Assembly: GCF_007830595.1 (NCBI RefSeq) | Contig: NZ_VLLD01000015.1 | Length of the DNA: 64,000 nt | Reading direction: 5' to 3' (one strand) | DNA from: Treponema_B putidum | Lineage (GTDB): Bacteria > Spirochaetota > Spirochaetia > Treponematales > Treponemataceae | In this document: piece by piece, positions 1-8,674 of the stretch | Layout of the letters: the number at the start of each line of letters is the position of its first letter | Numbering within the stretch: position 1 is the stretch's first letter | Made by a program: the position numbers and the translations under genes | The notes under the pieces: generated by a model | Databases searched by the model: none | Seen by the model: the letters and a program-made list of their open reading frames with translations, nothing else | What the model was told of the DNA's origin: nothing

Positions 1-2149
1 CTCCTGTTTTTCGGCTTAAAGAAATTCGGCGGCGGTCTTCGTCAAGTGAAATAATTTTACACTCTACAATATCGCCGACCTTTACAGCCTCAAGCGGATC
101 CGAAATAAAAGAATCGCTCATTTCAGAGATATGCAAAAGGGCTGTTTCTTTAATTCCCAAATCGACAAAAGCACCGAAGTCCACTACGTTTTTGATTTTT
201 CCCTTTACGGTCATTCCGACTTTTAAGTCTTCAAATTGAAGAACACCTTGCTGCATGATGGGTTTAGGACAATCTTCACGCGGGTCACGGTTAGGCTTTT
301 TTAGTTCTTCGATAATATCGTTTATAGTCTGATCTCCTATATTGTACTTTGTTTTTATTTCGTTCCGGAGCTCGCCTGAAACTTCTTCATTTTTATGAAT
401 TACATCATAGATGATTTTTCCGGTCTCGTAGTTTTCGGGGTGAACCCAAGAATTATCCAAAGGATTAGAGCTTTCAGGAATTTTTAAAAAGCCCGCACAC
501 TGCTCAAAGGACTTAGGTCCCATTCCGCTCACATTTTTTAATTGTTCTCTATCCGTAAAAATCCCTTCGGCTTCACGGCGGGCAACAATTTTTTTTGCAA
601 GAGAAGAACTTACACCCGAAACATATTTTAACAAAGAAGCACTTGCAGTGTTTAAGTTTACTCCTACATTATTTACTACGGAACCTACAACTGCATCAAG
701 CTCTTCGCTTAATTTTTTTTGGTTTAAGTCGTGCTGGTATAAGCCGACACCTATGGACTTGGGATCAATCTTTACAAGCTCTGCAAGAGGATCCTGTAAT
801 CTTCTTCCGATAGAAATTGCCCCTCTTATCGTTAAGTCCAAATCGGGAAATTCTTCGCGGGCGACATCACCTGCAGAATAAACGGAAGCGCCGTCTTCAT
901 CGACTACAGTGAATAAAACATCGGGACAAGATTCTTTGATAACAGCAGAAACTATTTCCTGCACCTCGTGAGAACCCGTGCCGTTACCGACAGCTATGAG
1001 CTGAACATTGTATTTTTTAACGGCTTCCAATAGCAAGTACTTAGCCTCATCTGCCTTATGTTGGTAAAGCACAAAGGAGCCTAGATATTTTCCCGTCTCA
1101 TCGAGAGCCGCACATTTAGTACCAGTCCTTATGCCGGGATCAACACCTAAAACCCTTGTTCCCTTGATGGGCTGAGTCATCAAAAGATGCTTTAAGTTTT
1201 CGCTGAAAATATTTATGCCGTGTTCGTCAGCCGTGTCTGCGAGGTCGCTTCGGATTTCACGTAAAACGGCGGGAGCAAGTAAACGCACAAGACCGTCGGC
1301 TATGGCTTCTTTATGGTAATCATTATTTATGGTGTACTTATTTTGTAAAAGAGAAATTGCATCTTCTATGCTGACATCTATCTTTACTTCCAAAACGCCT
1401 TCCCGTTCTCCTCGGTTAATCGCAAGAACTCGGTGCGGTTTTATTTCGTTTAAGTTTTCAGTATAGTCCCAGTACATTTGATACACGGAAGTTTTAGCAG
1501 CATCCTCATCGCCGAGTCCCTTAACTTGAAATTTTCCCGTCTTTATAAAATAATCGTGTACGGCTTTACGGTTTTCGGTATCCTGAGAAATTTCTTCCGC
1601 AATTATATCGGCAGCGCCTTGAAGAGCATCTTCGGCTGTGGGCACGTTAAGCTCTTCAGTTTCGGCATCGGTTACAATAAATTCTTTAGCCCTTTCTTCA
1701 AGGGGAGCGGCTTCAAGCTCTTTCATTAAATCAGCTAAGGACTGTAAGCCTCTTTCAACGGCAAGCATACCGCGGGTCTTCTTTTTCTTTTTAAAGGGAA
1801 GCCAAATATCTTCAAGCTCGGTGAGGGTACCGGCCTTCATTATATTTTCATAAAGAGCATCGGTTAATTTTCCGGCAGCAAAAATACCCCGCACTATTTC
1901 GAGGCGGCGGGTTTCCAAATTTGTATAAGATTTAAACAGGCGGTCTGAATCCCTGACTTGAACTTCATCAAGAGAACCGTGCATTTCTTTTCGATAACGG
2001 GAAATAAATGGGATGGTGCACCCCTCATTGACCAAACTTATAACTGCAGAAACTTGAGTAAGTTTTATACCTAATTCTTCCGCAATCTTCTTCATAATAT
2101 CGGCCTCGTTTACACTGAGGCCTTCGATAAATTCATTTGTAAATTCCAT
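1..2149 (-). CDS. tex: Tex, S1-domain RNA-binding transcription accessory protein (3' end outside window)
   Basis: Translating the minus strand from the ATG at 2149 gives an open frame of about 716 residues that runs off the left edge. Tex proteins are usually about 720-780 residues, so only the C-terminus is missing. The N-terminal region contains the family signature IPFISRYRKE, with the HTH-like Tex N-domain before it. The visible C-terminal end (positions 1-240) is an S1 RNA-binding domain, with GMTVKGKIKNVVDFGAFVDL followed by LLHISEMS and DEDRRRISLS. Tex is a conserved nucleic-acid-binding protein that also has YqgF-like and HhH domains. It affects transcription and stress tolerance, but its exact role is not settled. 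The start is preceded by a promoter only 9 nt away, so the message should have almost no leader. Confidence 0.95.
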   Translation of the reverse strand, partial: MEFTNEFIEGLSVNEADIMKKIAEELGIKLTQVSAVISLVNEGCTIPFISRYRKEMHGSLDEVQVRDSDRLFKSYTNLETRRLEIVRGIFAAGKLTDALYENIMKAGTLTELEDIWLPFKKKKKTRGMLAVERGLQSLADLMKELEAAPLEERAKEFIVTDAETEELNVPTAEDALQGAADIIAEEISQDTENRKAVHDYFIKTGKFQVKGLGDEDAAKTSVYQMYWDYTENLNEIKPHRVLAINRGEREGVLEVKIDVSIEDAISLLQNKYTINNDYHKEAIADGLVRLLAPAVLREIRSDLADTADEHGINIFSENLKHLLMTQPIKGTRVLGVDPGIRTGTKCAALDETGKYLGSFVLYQHKADEAKYLLLEAVKKYNVQLIAVGNGTGSHEVQEIVSAVIKESCPDVLFTVVDEDGASVYSAGDVAREEFPDLDLTIRGAISIGRRLQDPLAELVKIDPKSIGVGLYQHDLNQKKLSEELDAVVGSVVNNVGVNLNTASASLLKYVSGVSSSLAKKIVARREAEGIFTDREQLKNVSGMGPKSFEQCAGFLKIPESSNPLDNSWVHPENYETGKIIYDVIHKNEEVSGELRNEIKTKYNIGDQTINDIIEELKKPNRDPREDCPKPIMQQGVLQFEDLKVGMTVKGKIKNVVDFGAFVDLGIKETALLHISEMSDSFISDPLEAVKVGDIVECKIISLDEDRRRISLSRKTG

Positions 2150-2158
2150 AATGCTGTG

Positions 2159-2187
2159 AGTATATACCATAAAAAAAAGAAAATCAA
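2159..2187 (-). promoter_or_regulatory. sigma70-type promoter of tex, near-leaderless
   Basis: Read on the minus strand: TTGATT (2187-2182), a 17-bp spacer, then TATACT (2164-2159). Nine bases separate the -10 box from the tex ATG at 2149, which predicts a leader of about 3 nt with no room for a Shine-Dalgarno site. Confidence 0.65.
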
Positions 2188-2219
2188 GGGCATAGAAATC
2201 AAGTGTTTATTTTAAACCT

Positions 2220-5200
2220 CTATTTTATCTCTCCGCTTGTTACCGAAAAAACATCGTTTTCTTTTTTTGTTTGTACTTTAACATCTCCTATCGGATTCCA
2301 CTGAACTAAAAAGGTTATTGTAGGTTTAAGCTCATAATATTTTTTTCCTGAAGTTTCACGAAGAATAGGTTTTACCGAATAAGAAAATTTCATTATCCAA
2401 TCTTTTAAATAGTGAGTCAAATCAAAGTTAAGAGACTTTAATTTAAAACCTGATTGTCTTCTCATTCTTTCATCCCAAAAATAAAAAGAGTAGACTAAAT
2501 CTTTAAACATATTTTTTTCACCCGGGATAACAATAGGAAGATTAAGTGAATCTTGAAAGTATCTTGCAATAACATCATTACGGGAAGAGGCACTAAAACT
2601 TATATCTAAAAATTCATGTATTTTAAAAGTTAGCTTAGGTGAAAATGAAAAAGATGAATCCGTTACTCTTATCAAATTAAAATTAAGAGAGGAATCAAAT
2701 GAAACCATTAATTTTATTCTGTTCTTCCAAGCATAAATATCCAACGGTTTTGATGAATTTGAAAAATTTATATCCAAAGAGCGGGGAATAAATTTTTTAT
2801 CTTTTAATGCTTGCCAACCTGTACCCGGAATTAATTCATATGGTGTATCATAACTCATTGCATAAACGGCAGATACATATTTCCAAGAAAAAGATGCCGC
2901 ATACTTTTCACTTCTTTTTTCTTCAATATTGTAAACATAGGATTGGTTTAAAGAAATATTATACGGAAAGGATAAATTTAAATTCGTATTAAAAGTATCC
3001 CAAAACCATTTTTTTGCAGTATTTTCTTTTTCAAATAATTTTATAGTCATATTAAGTTTTCCATTCGGAAAGGCAAAACTTCCTGAAAAGGAATAAGACT
3101 GTAAAAGAGGGGCTAAATTCATAGATGTGGTAATCAATTGAGTATAATTTTTTAAATTGATTCCAAAACCCGCAGATGCAACATGAGTCTTAATATATTC
3201 CTTATCCCATTTTGCCGGAACAGTTTCCCATTCAGGCTTGTCAACAGTTCCGATAAATTTATTTTGAAGGAGGGTTTCGGAAATAGACCATTCAATAAAG
3301 GACGGTTTAAATAAATCATTGGAAATAAACGGGCTGAGTTTTAAGCTGTTTGAATTATTTAGGGTATACACATTTAATTTATAATTATTTAATTGAACCT
3401 TATCAAGATCGCTCTTGTCCTTATGGAATATATGTTTTTGATTATTTCCGTTTAACTCAATTGAATTGGATAAATTCAGAAAACCTTGATTATACGAAAG
3501 CCGGCTGTCAATTTTAGCCTGCCCGCTTAATTTATAATAGGCTGAATAAAAATCAGACCAGCTAATATCAAAAGGCTTTTTCCAATCTTTATGATTAAAA
3601 ATTATATCTTGAGATGCAAAGCCGTTTAGTTTATAGGTTAAATCGTAGTTTATTAAATTCGAAAAACGATTTGTTTTTACACCGTCAATTTTATATGCAG
3701 GAAATAGATCGCCGGAAAAAGCCGGAGCTTCATCTTTATTCGTTGTTTTATCGTTTTTACCGTTGTCTGCTTCTTCAAAAGGGTTTTTAATACCTGTTAC
3801 ATTTTTTTGCGAATGACTGTCTTTTTTTTGAGACAACATAGATGTTGAAAAAAGAGTACCTCCAAGACCTACCCTTAATTCGGGCAAAATATTTTTGGGG
3901 TAATAAAATAATCTGTCGGGAGCATATAAAGCATCGCTTCCGCTAAGGCTTTCATTTTTTTTGGATTCAAAATTAACCTTCCCTGAAAAAGCTTCAAGGG
4001 ACATATAACTTATCCAAGGTTTTAATACGGAAAAGCTAGGATTGATTGAACCGTCTACCTTCCATGAATAAAAATTTTCTAATGTAGTATCTTCAGCAGC
4101 TGCCAGCTTATCCTTGTTTAAAAAATATTTAAACCAGTTCATATCTTCGCTCCTGCCCATAAAATCTTTTTTAAAAAAAGGATCGGAAATAAACGGAAAT
4201 AAAACCGAAACATTGAACGGACTTTTTGTCATGCTCACATTAAAGCTAAAATTATATCTGAAAGGCACGATTGTACCGAAAAGGTTTGCCTTATTTATAG
4301 TTCTTTCTTTACCGGCATCTCCATATTGGCTAAACAAAAGACCGGTTCTAGGATACAGGGTATAAGAAAAACCTAAAAGACCGTGAAAATCAATTTGTTT
4401 TACATATCCTTTTTTGGGAGTAAATTTTCCTTCAAGGCCTGTCAAATAACCGAGCCCCGAATAAGCATCCGCTATCAGTTTTAAATACGAACCTCCGGTA
4501 TCGGAAGCCGGCTCATCCAATTTTTTAAAAAACAAACCTTCCAGCTTTTGTTTTTTTACCGTATCGCTTTGCATAAAATTAGAAAACGAAGTCGCCTCAT
4601 CGCTTTTAGGTGCAGGCTTACGCCCCAGAATATAGGTAGTAGTTTGTACAAAAGCACCTTCCCTATTTTTAAAACCGAATACAGGGTGAAAAAGCATCTC
4701 ATCAGCCGGATAATAAAAAAAAGGAAAGTACATGATGGGTACAACTCCTACCGACAAAAAACCGTTAAAAAAAGCCATTTCGTTTCCGGGTAAAATCCAA
4801 AGGCGGCTCGCCCGAATAGACCACAAGGGGTATTCTTCTTTGCTGGTGGTAAGCAGGGCATCCTTAAAAGCTATTGCACCGCTTTCATTCCTTCCTGCAA
4901 GACCCGTGTGAATTCTAAAAGGGTCTTGTTTTTTTTTTACCGGTGCCTGTTCGATAATCCCATCAACAAAAACTCCTTCAAGTTTTTTTATATTAAAGAT
5001 TAAAGCATCTCCCTTAAAACTTTCCCCTTCATCGGAGCCGATTTTTCGGGTATAAACAACATTACCCATTGCAGTCAAGGTTTCACGTGTTTTATTATGA
5101 ATTATTTTATCGGCAGTAATTGTCGAAATAGAAGTTTCATCCGAAACGGAAATTGAAACAAAGCCGGTAAAAATAATCAGTTCATCTTTTTTTTCTTTTT

Positions 5201-5447
5201 CAGGTTTTGCTTCATCACTTTCAGGTTTAGATTCATCGCTTTCAGGTTTAGAGGCCTTATCAATCGGTTCGGTTATGGGAGCTGACGGAACCTTTACATA
5301 CTCGGTAAGTTCTGCAGAGTTAATCGTAATTTTTATTGTTTTTTCCGTTTTCTCTTCCGGCTTTTTTTCGGGATTTTCCTCAGCTTGTAAAGCATATACC
5401 GAAAAGAGAAATACAAAAAAGATTAAACCCTGCAAAGCTTTTTTCAT
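2220..5447 (-). CDS. OstA/LptD-like outer membrane protein
   Basis: A 1075-residue exported protein. It starts with a signal peptide (hydrophobic stretch at residues 8-20, likely cleavage after ALQA). An acidic, Lys/Pro-rich linker with repeated KPESDE units follows (about 45-75). Next comes an OstA/LptA-like beta-jellyroll (about 85-180; segments such as ITADKIIHNKTRETLTAMGN). The long remainder is rich in alternating aromatic/polar strands, as expected for a large outer membrane beta-barrel. This is the LptD plan, although treponemes have unusual outer membrane lipids, so the exported substrate is uncertain. The gene starts 9 bp after uvrA on the same strand, preceded by GACGGAA. I recall the same uvrA neighbour in T. 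pallidum. It is probably co-transcribed with uvrA. Confidence 0.75.
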   Translation of the reverse strand: MKKALQGLIFFVFLFSVYALQAEENPEKKPEEKTEKTIKITINSAELTEYVKVPSAPITEPIDKASKPESDESKPESDEAKPEKEKKDELIIFTGFVSISVSDETSISTITADKIIHNKTRETLTAMGNVVYTRKIGSDEGESFKGDALIFNIKKLEGVFVDGIIEQAPVKKKQDPFRIHTGLAGRNESGAIAFKDALLTTSKEEYPLWSIRASRLWILPGNEMAFFNGFLSVGVVPIMYFPFFYYPADEMLFHPVFGFKNREGAFVQTTTYILGRKPAPKSDEATSFSNFMQSDTVKKQKLEGLFFKKLDEPASDTGGSYLKLIADAYSGLGYLTGLEGKFTPKKGYVKQIDFHGLLGFSYTLYPRTGLLFSQYGDAGKERTINKANLFGTIVPFRYNFSFNVSMTKSPFNVSVLFPFISDPFFKKDFMGRSEDMNWFKYFLNKDKLAAAEDTTLENFYSWKVDGSINPSFSVLKPWISYMSLEAFSGKVNFESKKNESLSGSDALYAPDRLFYYPKNILPELRVGLGGTLFSTSMLSQKKDSHSQKNVTGIKNPFEEADNGKNDKTTNKDEAPAFSGDLFPAYKIDGVKTNRFSNLINYDLTYKLNGFASQDIIFNHKDWKKPFDISWSDFYSAYYKLSGQAKIDSRLSYNQGFLNLSNSIELNGNNQKHIFHKDKSDLDKVQLNNYKLNVYTLNNSNSLKLSPFISNDLFKPSFIEWSISETLLQNKFIGTVDKPEWETVPAKWDKEYIKTHVASAGFGINLKNYTQLITTSMNLAPLLQSYSFSGSFAFPNGKLNMTIKLFEKENTAKKWFWDTFNTNLNLSFPYNISLNQSYVYNIEEKRSEKYAASFSWKYVSAVYAMSYDTPYELIPGTGWQALKDKKFIPRSLDINFSNSSKPLDIYAWKNRIKLMVSFDSSLNFNLIRVTDSSFSFSPKLTFKIHEFLDISFSASSRNDVIARYFQDSLNLPIVIPGEKNMFKDLVYSFYFWDERMRRQSGFKLKSLNFDLTHYLKDWIMKFSYSVKPILRETSGKKYYELKPTITFLVQWNPIGDVKVQTKKENDVFSVTSGEIK

Positions 5448-5456
5448 TATTCCGTC

Positions 5457-8321
5457 TTACCTGACTCTTTCAAGCATTTCCTTTATATAATATCCCGTAT
5501 AGGACTTTTTTATCTTTGCTACTTCTTCAGGCGTTCCCTCGGCTATGATTTGTCCTCCGTTGGTTCCGCCTTCGGGGCCGAGGTCGATAATCTTATCGGC
5601 CTGTAAGATAACGTCAAGGTTGTGTTCAATCATAATGACGGTGTTTCCCTGATCTATGAGGCGATGAATAACCTGCATGAGCTGCTTGACATCTGCAAAG
5701 TGTAAGCCCGTTGTAGGCTCATCCAAAATGTAGAGGGTCTTGCCTGTAGAACGTTTGGCAAGTTCGTTTGCAAGTTTTACCCGCTGGGCTTCTCCGCCCG
5801 AAAGAGTAAGAGCCGATTGGCCTAACTTTATATAACCCAAACCGACCGATAAGAGGGTTTGAAGTTTTCGGGCAATGTGAGGAATGGGAGCAAAAAATTC
5901 CGAAGCTTCCTCGATGGTCATATCCAAAACATCGGCAATATTTTTTCCCTTATAGCGGACATCGAGGGTCTCCTTGTTAAACCTTTTCCCTCGGCAAACA
6001 TCGCAGGCTATATAAACATCGGGCAAAAAGTTCATCTCGATTGTGAGGGTTCCGTCGCCCTGACAATGCTCGCACCTTCCGCCCCTTACATTAAACGAAA
6101 AGCGGCCGGGCTTATAACCTCTTGCCTTCGATTCGGGAAGGCTTGCAAACAAATCTCTTATCCCCGTAAAAACACCTACATAGGTTGCAGGGTTTGAGCG
6201 GGGTGTTCTCCCGATGGGGCTTTGATCGATATTGATAACCTTGTCTATGTGCTCAAGGCCGCTCAGTTTTTTATAGGCCCCTTCGGGAATAGAGGAGCGC
6301 ATAATCTTATTTGAAACTGCCGGATACAGAACATCGGTTAAAAGGGTGGATTTTCCAGAACCCGAAACTCCGGTAATACAGGTAAAGGCCCCCAAAGGAA
6401 TTTTTATAGAAACATCTTTTAGATTATGCTCACTCACCCCTGAAAGCTCCAAGGCATTTCCGTTACCCTTCCGCCTTTCTTTAGGAATATCCATTTTAAG
6501 CGTACCTGCAAGATATTGACCCGTTAAACTGTTTTTTACTTTTGAAACTTCATCAGGCGTACCTTGGGCCGTTATATTTCCCCCGTGAACGCCTGCACCC
6601 GGACCGAGGTCAACAATGTAGTCGGCCGTGCGGAGGGTTTGCTCGTCATGTTCTACAACGATGAGGGTATTCCCCAAATTACGCAAGTACAAAAGGGTAT
6701 CAATCAGCCTTTGGTTATCCCTTTGATGAAGCCCTATCGAAGGCTCGTCTAAAATATAGAGAACGCCTATCAAGCTTGAACCTATCTGGGTCGCAAGCCT
6801 GATGCGTTGAGCCTCGCCGCCTGAAAGGGTTGCAGCCTTTCTTTCGAGGGTTAAATAGTCAAGACCGACATTTTTCATAAATTCCAAGCGGGCCTTAATT
6901 TCTTTTAAAATCTGAAAGGCTATGTGTTCTTCCGTTTCGGTTAACTTCAATTTTTCAAAGAAATCGATAGAATCCCCTACGGAAAGGCAGGTAAGCTCAT
7001 GAATGTTTTTATTGCCCACGGTTACTGCCAACACTTCGGGCTTAAGCCTCATTCCTCCGCAGGTTTTGCAGGGCTTTATCGACATAAACTTTTCATAATA
7101 TTCTCTGATAGAAGCCGAGTAGGATTCGTTATATTTCCGGTTCATGTCGGCCATTATGCCCGGCCAAGGGCGGTTATAAGAATATTTCCCCGATCCGCTT
7201 TTAGCCGTATAAGAAAACTGAATCTTCGTATCGCCCGATCCATCCCAAATGATGGTCTGTATTTTTTTGGGGAGCTTGTTCAATGGCGTATCAAGAGAAA
7301 AATCGAATTGGGCGGCGAGGGCTTCAAAGCGCACCCTGTTCCAATCGGATTCGGGATTATACGGAACGAAAACGCCCTCATTAAACGAAAGACTCTTATC
7401 GGGGGCTATCAGGTCTTGGTCAAAGTGCTGAGTCATTCCGAGTCCCGTACATTCGGGGCAGGCCCCTATCGGGTTATTAAAAGAAAAAAGGCGGGGCTGC
7501 AATTCGGGCATCGAAATACCGCAATCAGAACAGGCATTTTTTTGCGAAAAGAAAACCTCGGTTACGGGAGAATCCTTATCGTCCTGCCTTGTAGCAAGCA
7601 GGGTTCCGCCGGAACTTTCCAAGGCTGTTTCCACCGATTCCGAAAGGCGTTTCCGCACATCCTTCGACAGCTGAATTCTGTCTACGATTATTTCGATTGT
7701 GTGTTTTTTTTGTTTATCGAGCTTTACCCCGTCTTCGAGGTTTACAAGAAGGCCGTCTATACGGGCACGCACAAAACCGGCGGCGATAGCATCACTCACT
7801 ATCTTTTGGTGTTCTCCCTTTTTTCCCTTTATAATGGGAGCGAGAATTTGAACGCGGGTTCCTTCCGGCCAGCTCATAATCGTGTCTATAATCTGGTCAA
7901 CCGTCTGCTCATTAATTTCTTTTCCGCAAGAAGGACAGTGGGCATGTCCTATACGGGCAAAAAGGAGGCGGTAATAGTCATAGATTTCGGTAACCGTTCC
8001 GACAGTGGAGCGGGGATTGCGGTGAGTGGTTTTTTGTTCGATAGAAATAGCAGGCGAAAGCCCCTCGATGTAGTCTACATCGGGCTTATCCATTCTGCCT
8101 AAAAACTGCCTCGCATAGGCCGAAAGAGATTCGACATAACGGCGCTGTCCTTCGGCAAAGATGGTGTCAAAGGCGAGGGAACTTTTTCCCGATCCTGAAA
8201 GGCCTGATATAACGATGAGCTTATCTCGCGGAAGCTCCACATCAATGTTCTTTAAATTATGTTCACGGGCACCCTTTACGATGAGCTTATTTATATGCCC
8301 GTCCTGATTTCGGTTTTTCAT
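5457..8321 (-). CDS. uvrA: UvrA, excinuclease ABC subunit A
   Basis: UvrA recognises DNA damage in nucleotide excision repair as an ABC-type ATPase dimer and loads UvrB. The 954 residues cover the whole family: first Walker A GLSGSGKSSL, zinc modules (CPSCGKE; CSDCGISMPE; CPECTGLG; CKTCGGMRL), the signature LSGGEAQRIRLA, then a second half with GVSGSGKSTL, CEHCQGDGT, CDVCRGKRF, LSGGEAQRVKLA and ILDEPTTGLH. I place the start at the ATG at 8321 (MKNRNQDG), not at the longer in-frame option at 8375. UvrA proteins begin close to the KLIVKGAREHNL motif, and a TATAAT box sits 9 nt upstream of 8321, inside the longer frame. It is divergent from xseB-mutL. Confidence 0.97.
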   Translation of the reverse strand: MKNRNQDGHINKLIVKGAREHNLKNIDVELPRDKLIVISGLSGSGKSSLAFDTIFAEGQRRYVESLSAYARQFLGRMDKPDVDYIEGLSPAISIEQKTTHRNPRSTVGTVTEIYDYYRLLFARIGHAHCPSCGKEINEQTVDQIIDTIMSWPEGTRVQILAPIIKGKKGEHQKIVSDAIAAGFVRARIDGLLVNLEDGVKLDKQKKHTIEIIVDRIQLSKDVRKRLSESVETALESSGGTLLATRQDDKDSPVTEVFFSQKNACSDCGISMPELQPRLFSFNNPIGACPECTGLGMTQHFDQDLIAPDKSLSFNEGVFVPYNPESDWNRVRFEALAAQFDFSLDTPLNKLPKKIQTIIWDGSGDTKIQFSYTAKSGSGKYSYNRPWPGIMADMNRKYNESYSASIREYYEKFMSIKPCKTCGGMRLKPEVLAVTVGNKNIHELTCLSVGDSIDFFEKLKLTETEEHIAFQILKEIKARLEFMKNVGLDYLTLERKAATLSGGEAQRIRLATQIGSSLIGVLYILDEPSIGLHQRDNQRLIDTLLYLRNLGNTLIVVEHDEQTLRTADYIVDLGPGAGVHGGNITAQGTPDEVSKVKNSLTGQYLAGTLKMDIPKERRKGNGNALELSGVSEHNLKDVSIKIPLGAFTCITGVSGSGKSTLLTDVLYPAVSNKIMRSSIPEGAYKKLSGLEHIDKVINIDQSPIGRTPRSNPATYVGVFTGIRDLFASLPESKARGYKPGRFSFNVRGGRCEHCQGDGTLTIEMNFLPDVYIACDVCRGKRFNKETLDVRYKGKNIADVLDMTIEEASEFFAPIPHIARKLQTLLSVGLGYIKLGQSALTLSGGEAQRVKLANELAKRSTGKTLYILDEPTTGLHFADVKQLMQVIHRLIDQGNTVIMIEHNLDVILQADKIIDLGPEGGTNGGQIIAEGTPEEVAKIKKSYTGYYIKEMLERVR

Positions 8322-8330
8322 AAGAGAAGC

Positions 8331-8336
8331 ATTATA
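8331..8336 (-). promoter_or_regulatory. -10 box of uvrA, near-leaderless
   Basis: TATAAT on the minus strand, 9 nt before the ATG at 8321. The -35 region is weak (TTCCCA-like). The expected RNA would begin about 3 nt before the start codon. Confidence 0.5.
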
Positions 8337-8386
8337 CACAAAAAATGAGGTTTTGGGAAGATGACGATTGGGCATTGACCCTTCAC

Positions 8387-8415
8387 TTGACCCTCGTCAA
8401 AAAAAAGGATAGTAT
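8387..8415 (+). promoter_or_regulatory. sigma70-type promoter of xseB-mutL, leaderless
   Basis: TTGACC (8387-8392), an exact 17-bp spacer, TAGTAT (8410-8415). The ATG of xseB begins 7 nt after the -10 box, which is the usual +1 position. An AAAGGA lies at 8404-8409 but would fall in the promoter, upstream of the predicted transcript start. Confidence 0.7.
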
Positions 8416-8421
8416 TTATCT

Positions 8422-8658
8422 ATGAAAAAATTTGAAGAAAGATTGGAAAGACTTGAAAAGATAAGCGATGACATACGTTCCTCCGATATTCCTTTAGAAA
8501 AAGCCCTCTCCCTCTTTGAAGAAGGGATAAAACTTGCCAAGGGGCTTGAAAAAGATATTGAAAAAATGGAAGGAAAAATTCAAATATTAGTAAATCAGCC
8601 CGTACTGCCTGAAGAAGAGCCGGAACTCGATTTGTTCGCAGGAACGGGCGAGGATTAA
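8422..8658 (+). CDS. xseB: XseB, exodeoxyribonuclease VII small subunit
   Basis: A 78-residue helical protein, typical for XseB. The family pattern is clear: FEERLERLEKI at the N-terminus and PLEKALSLFEEGIKLAKG in the middle, followed by a charged helix and a short acidic tail. Several copies of XseB bind the large subunit XseA to form a nuclease that degrades single-stranded DNA into oligonucleotides. xseA is not in this window. The gene heads an operon with mutL (16-bp gap). Confidence 0.93.
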   Translation: MKKFEERLERLEKISDDIRSSDIPLEKALSLFEEGIKLAKGLEKDIEKMEGKIQILVNQPVLPEEEPELDLFAGTGED

Positions 8659-8674
8659 ATTTAAGGAAATCGGC

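Noticed and set aside
6999..8102. A 367-codon plus-strand open frame opposite uvrA
   Set aside because: It lies wholly antisense to a clear uvrA, has no ribosome site, and its translation shows no domain; it is a by-product of uvrA codon use.
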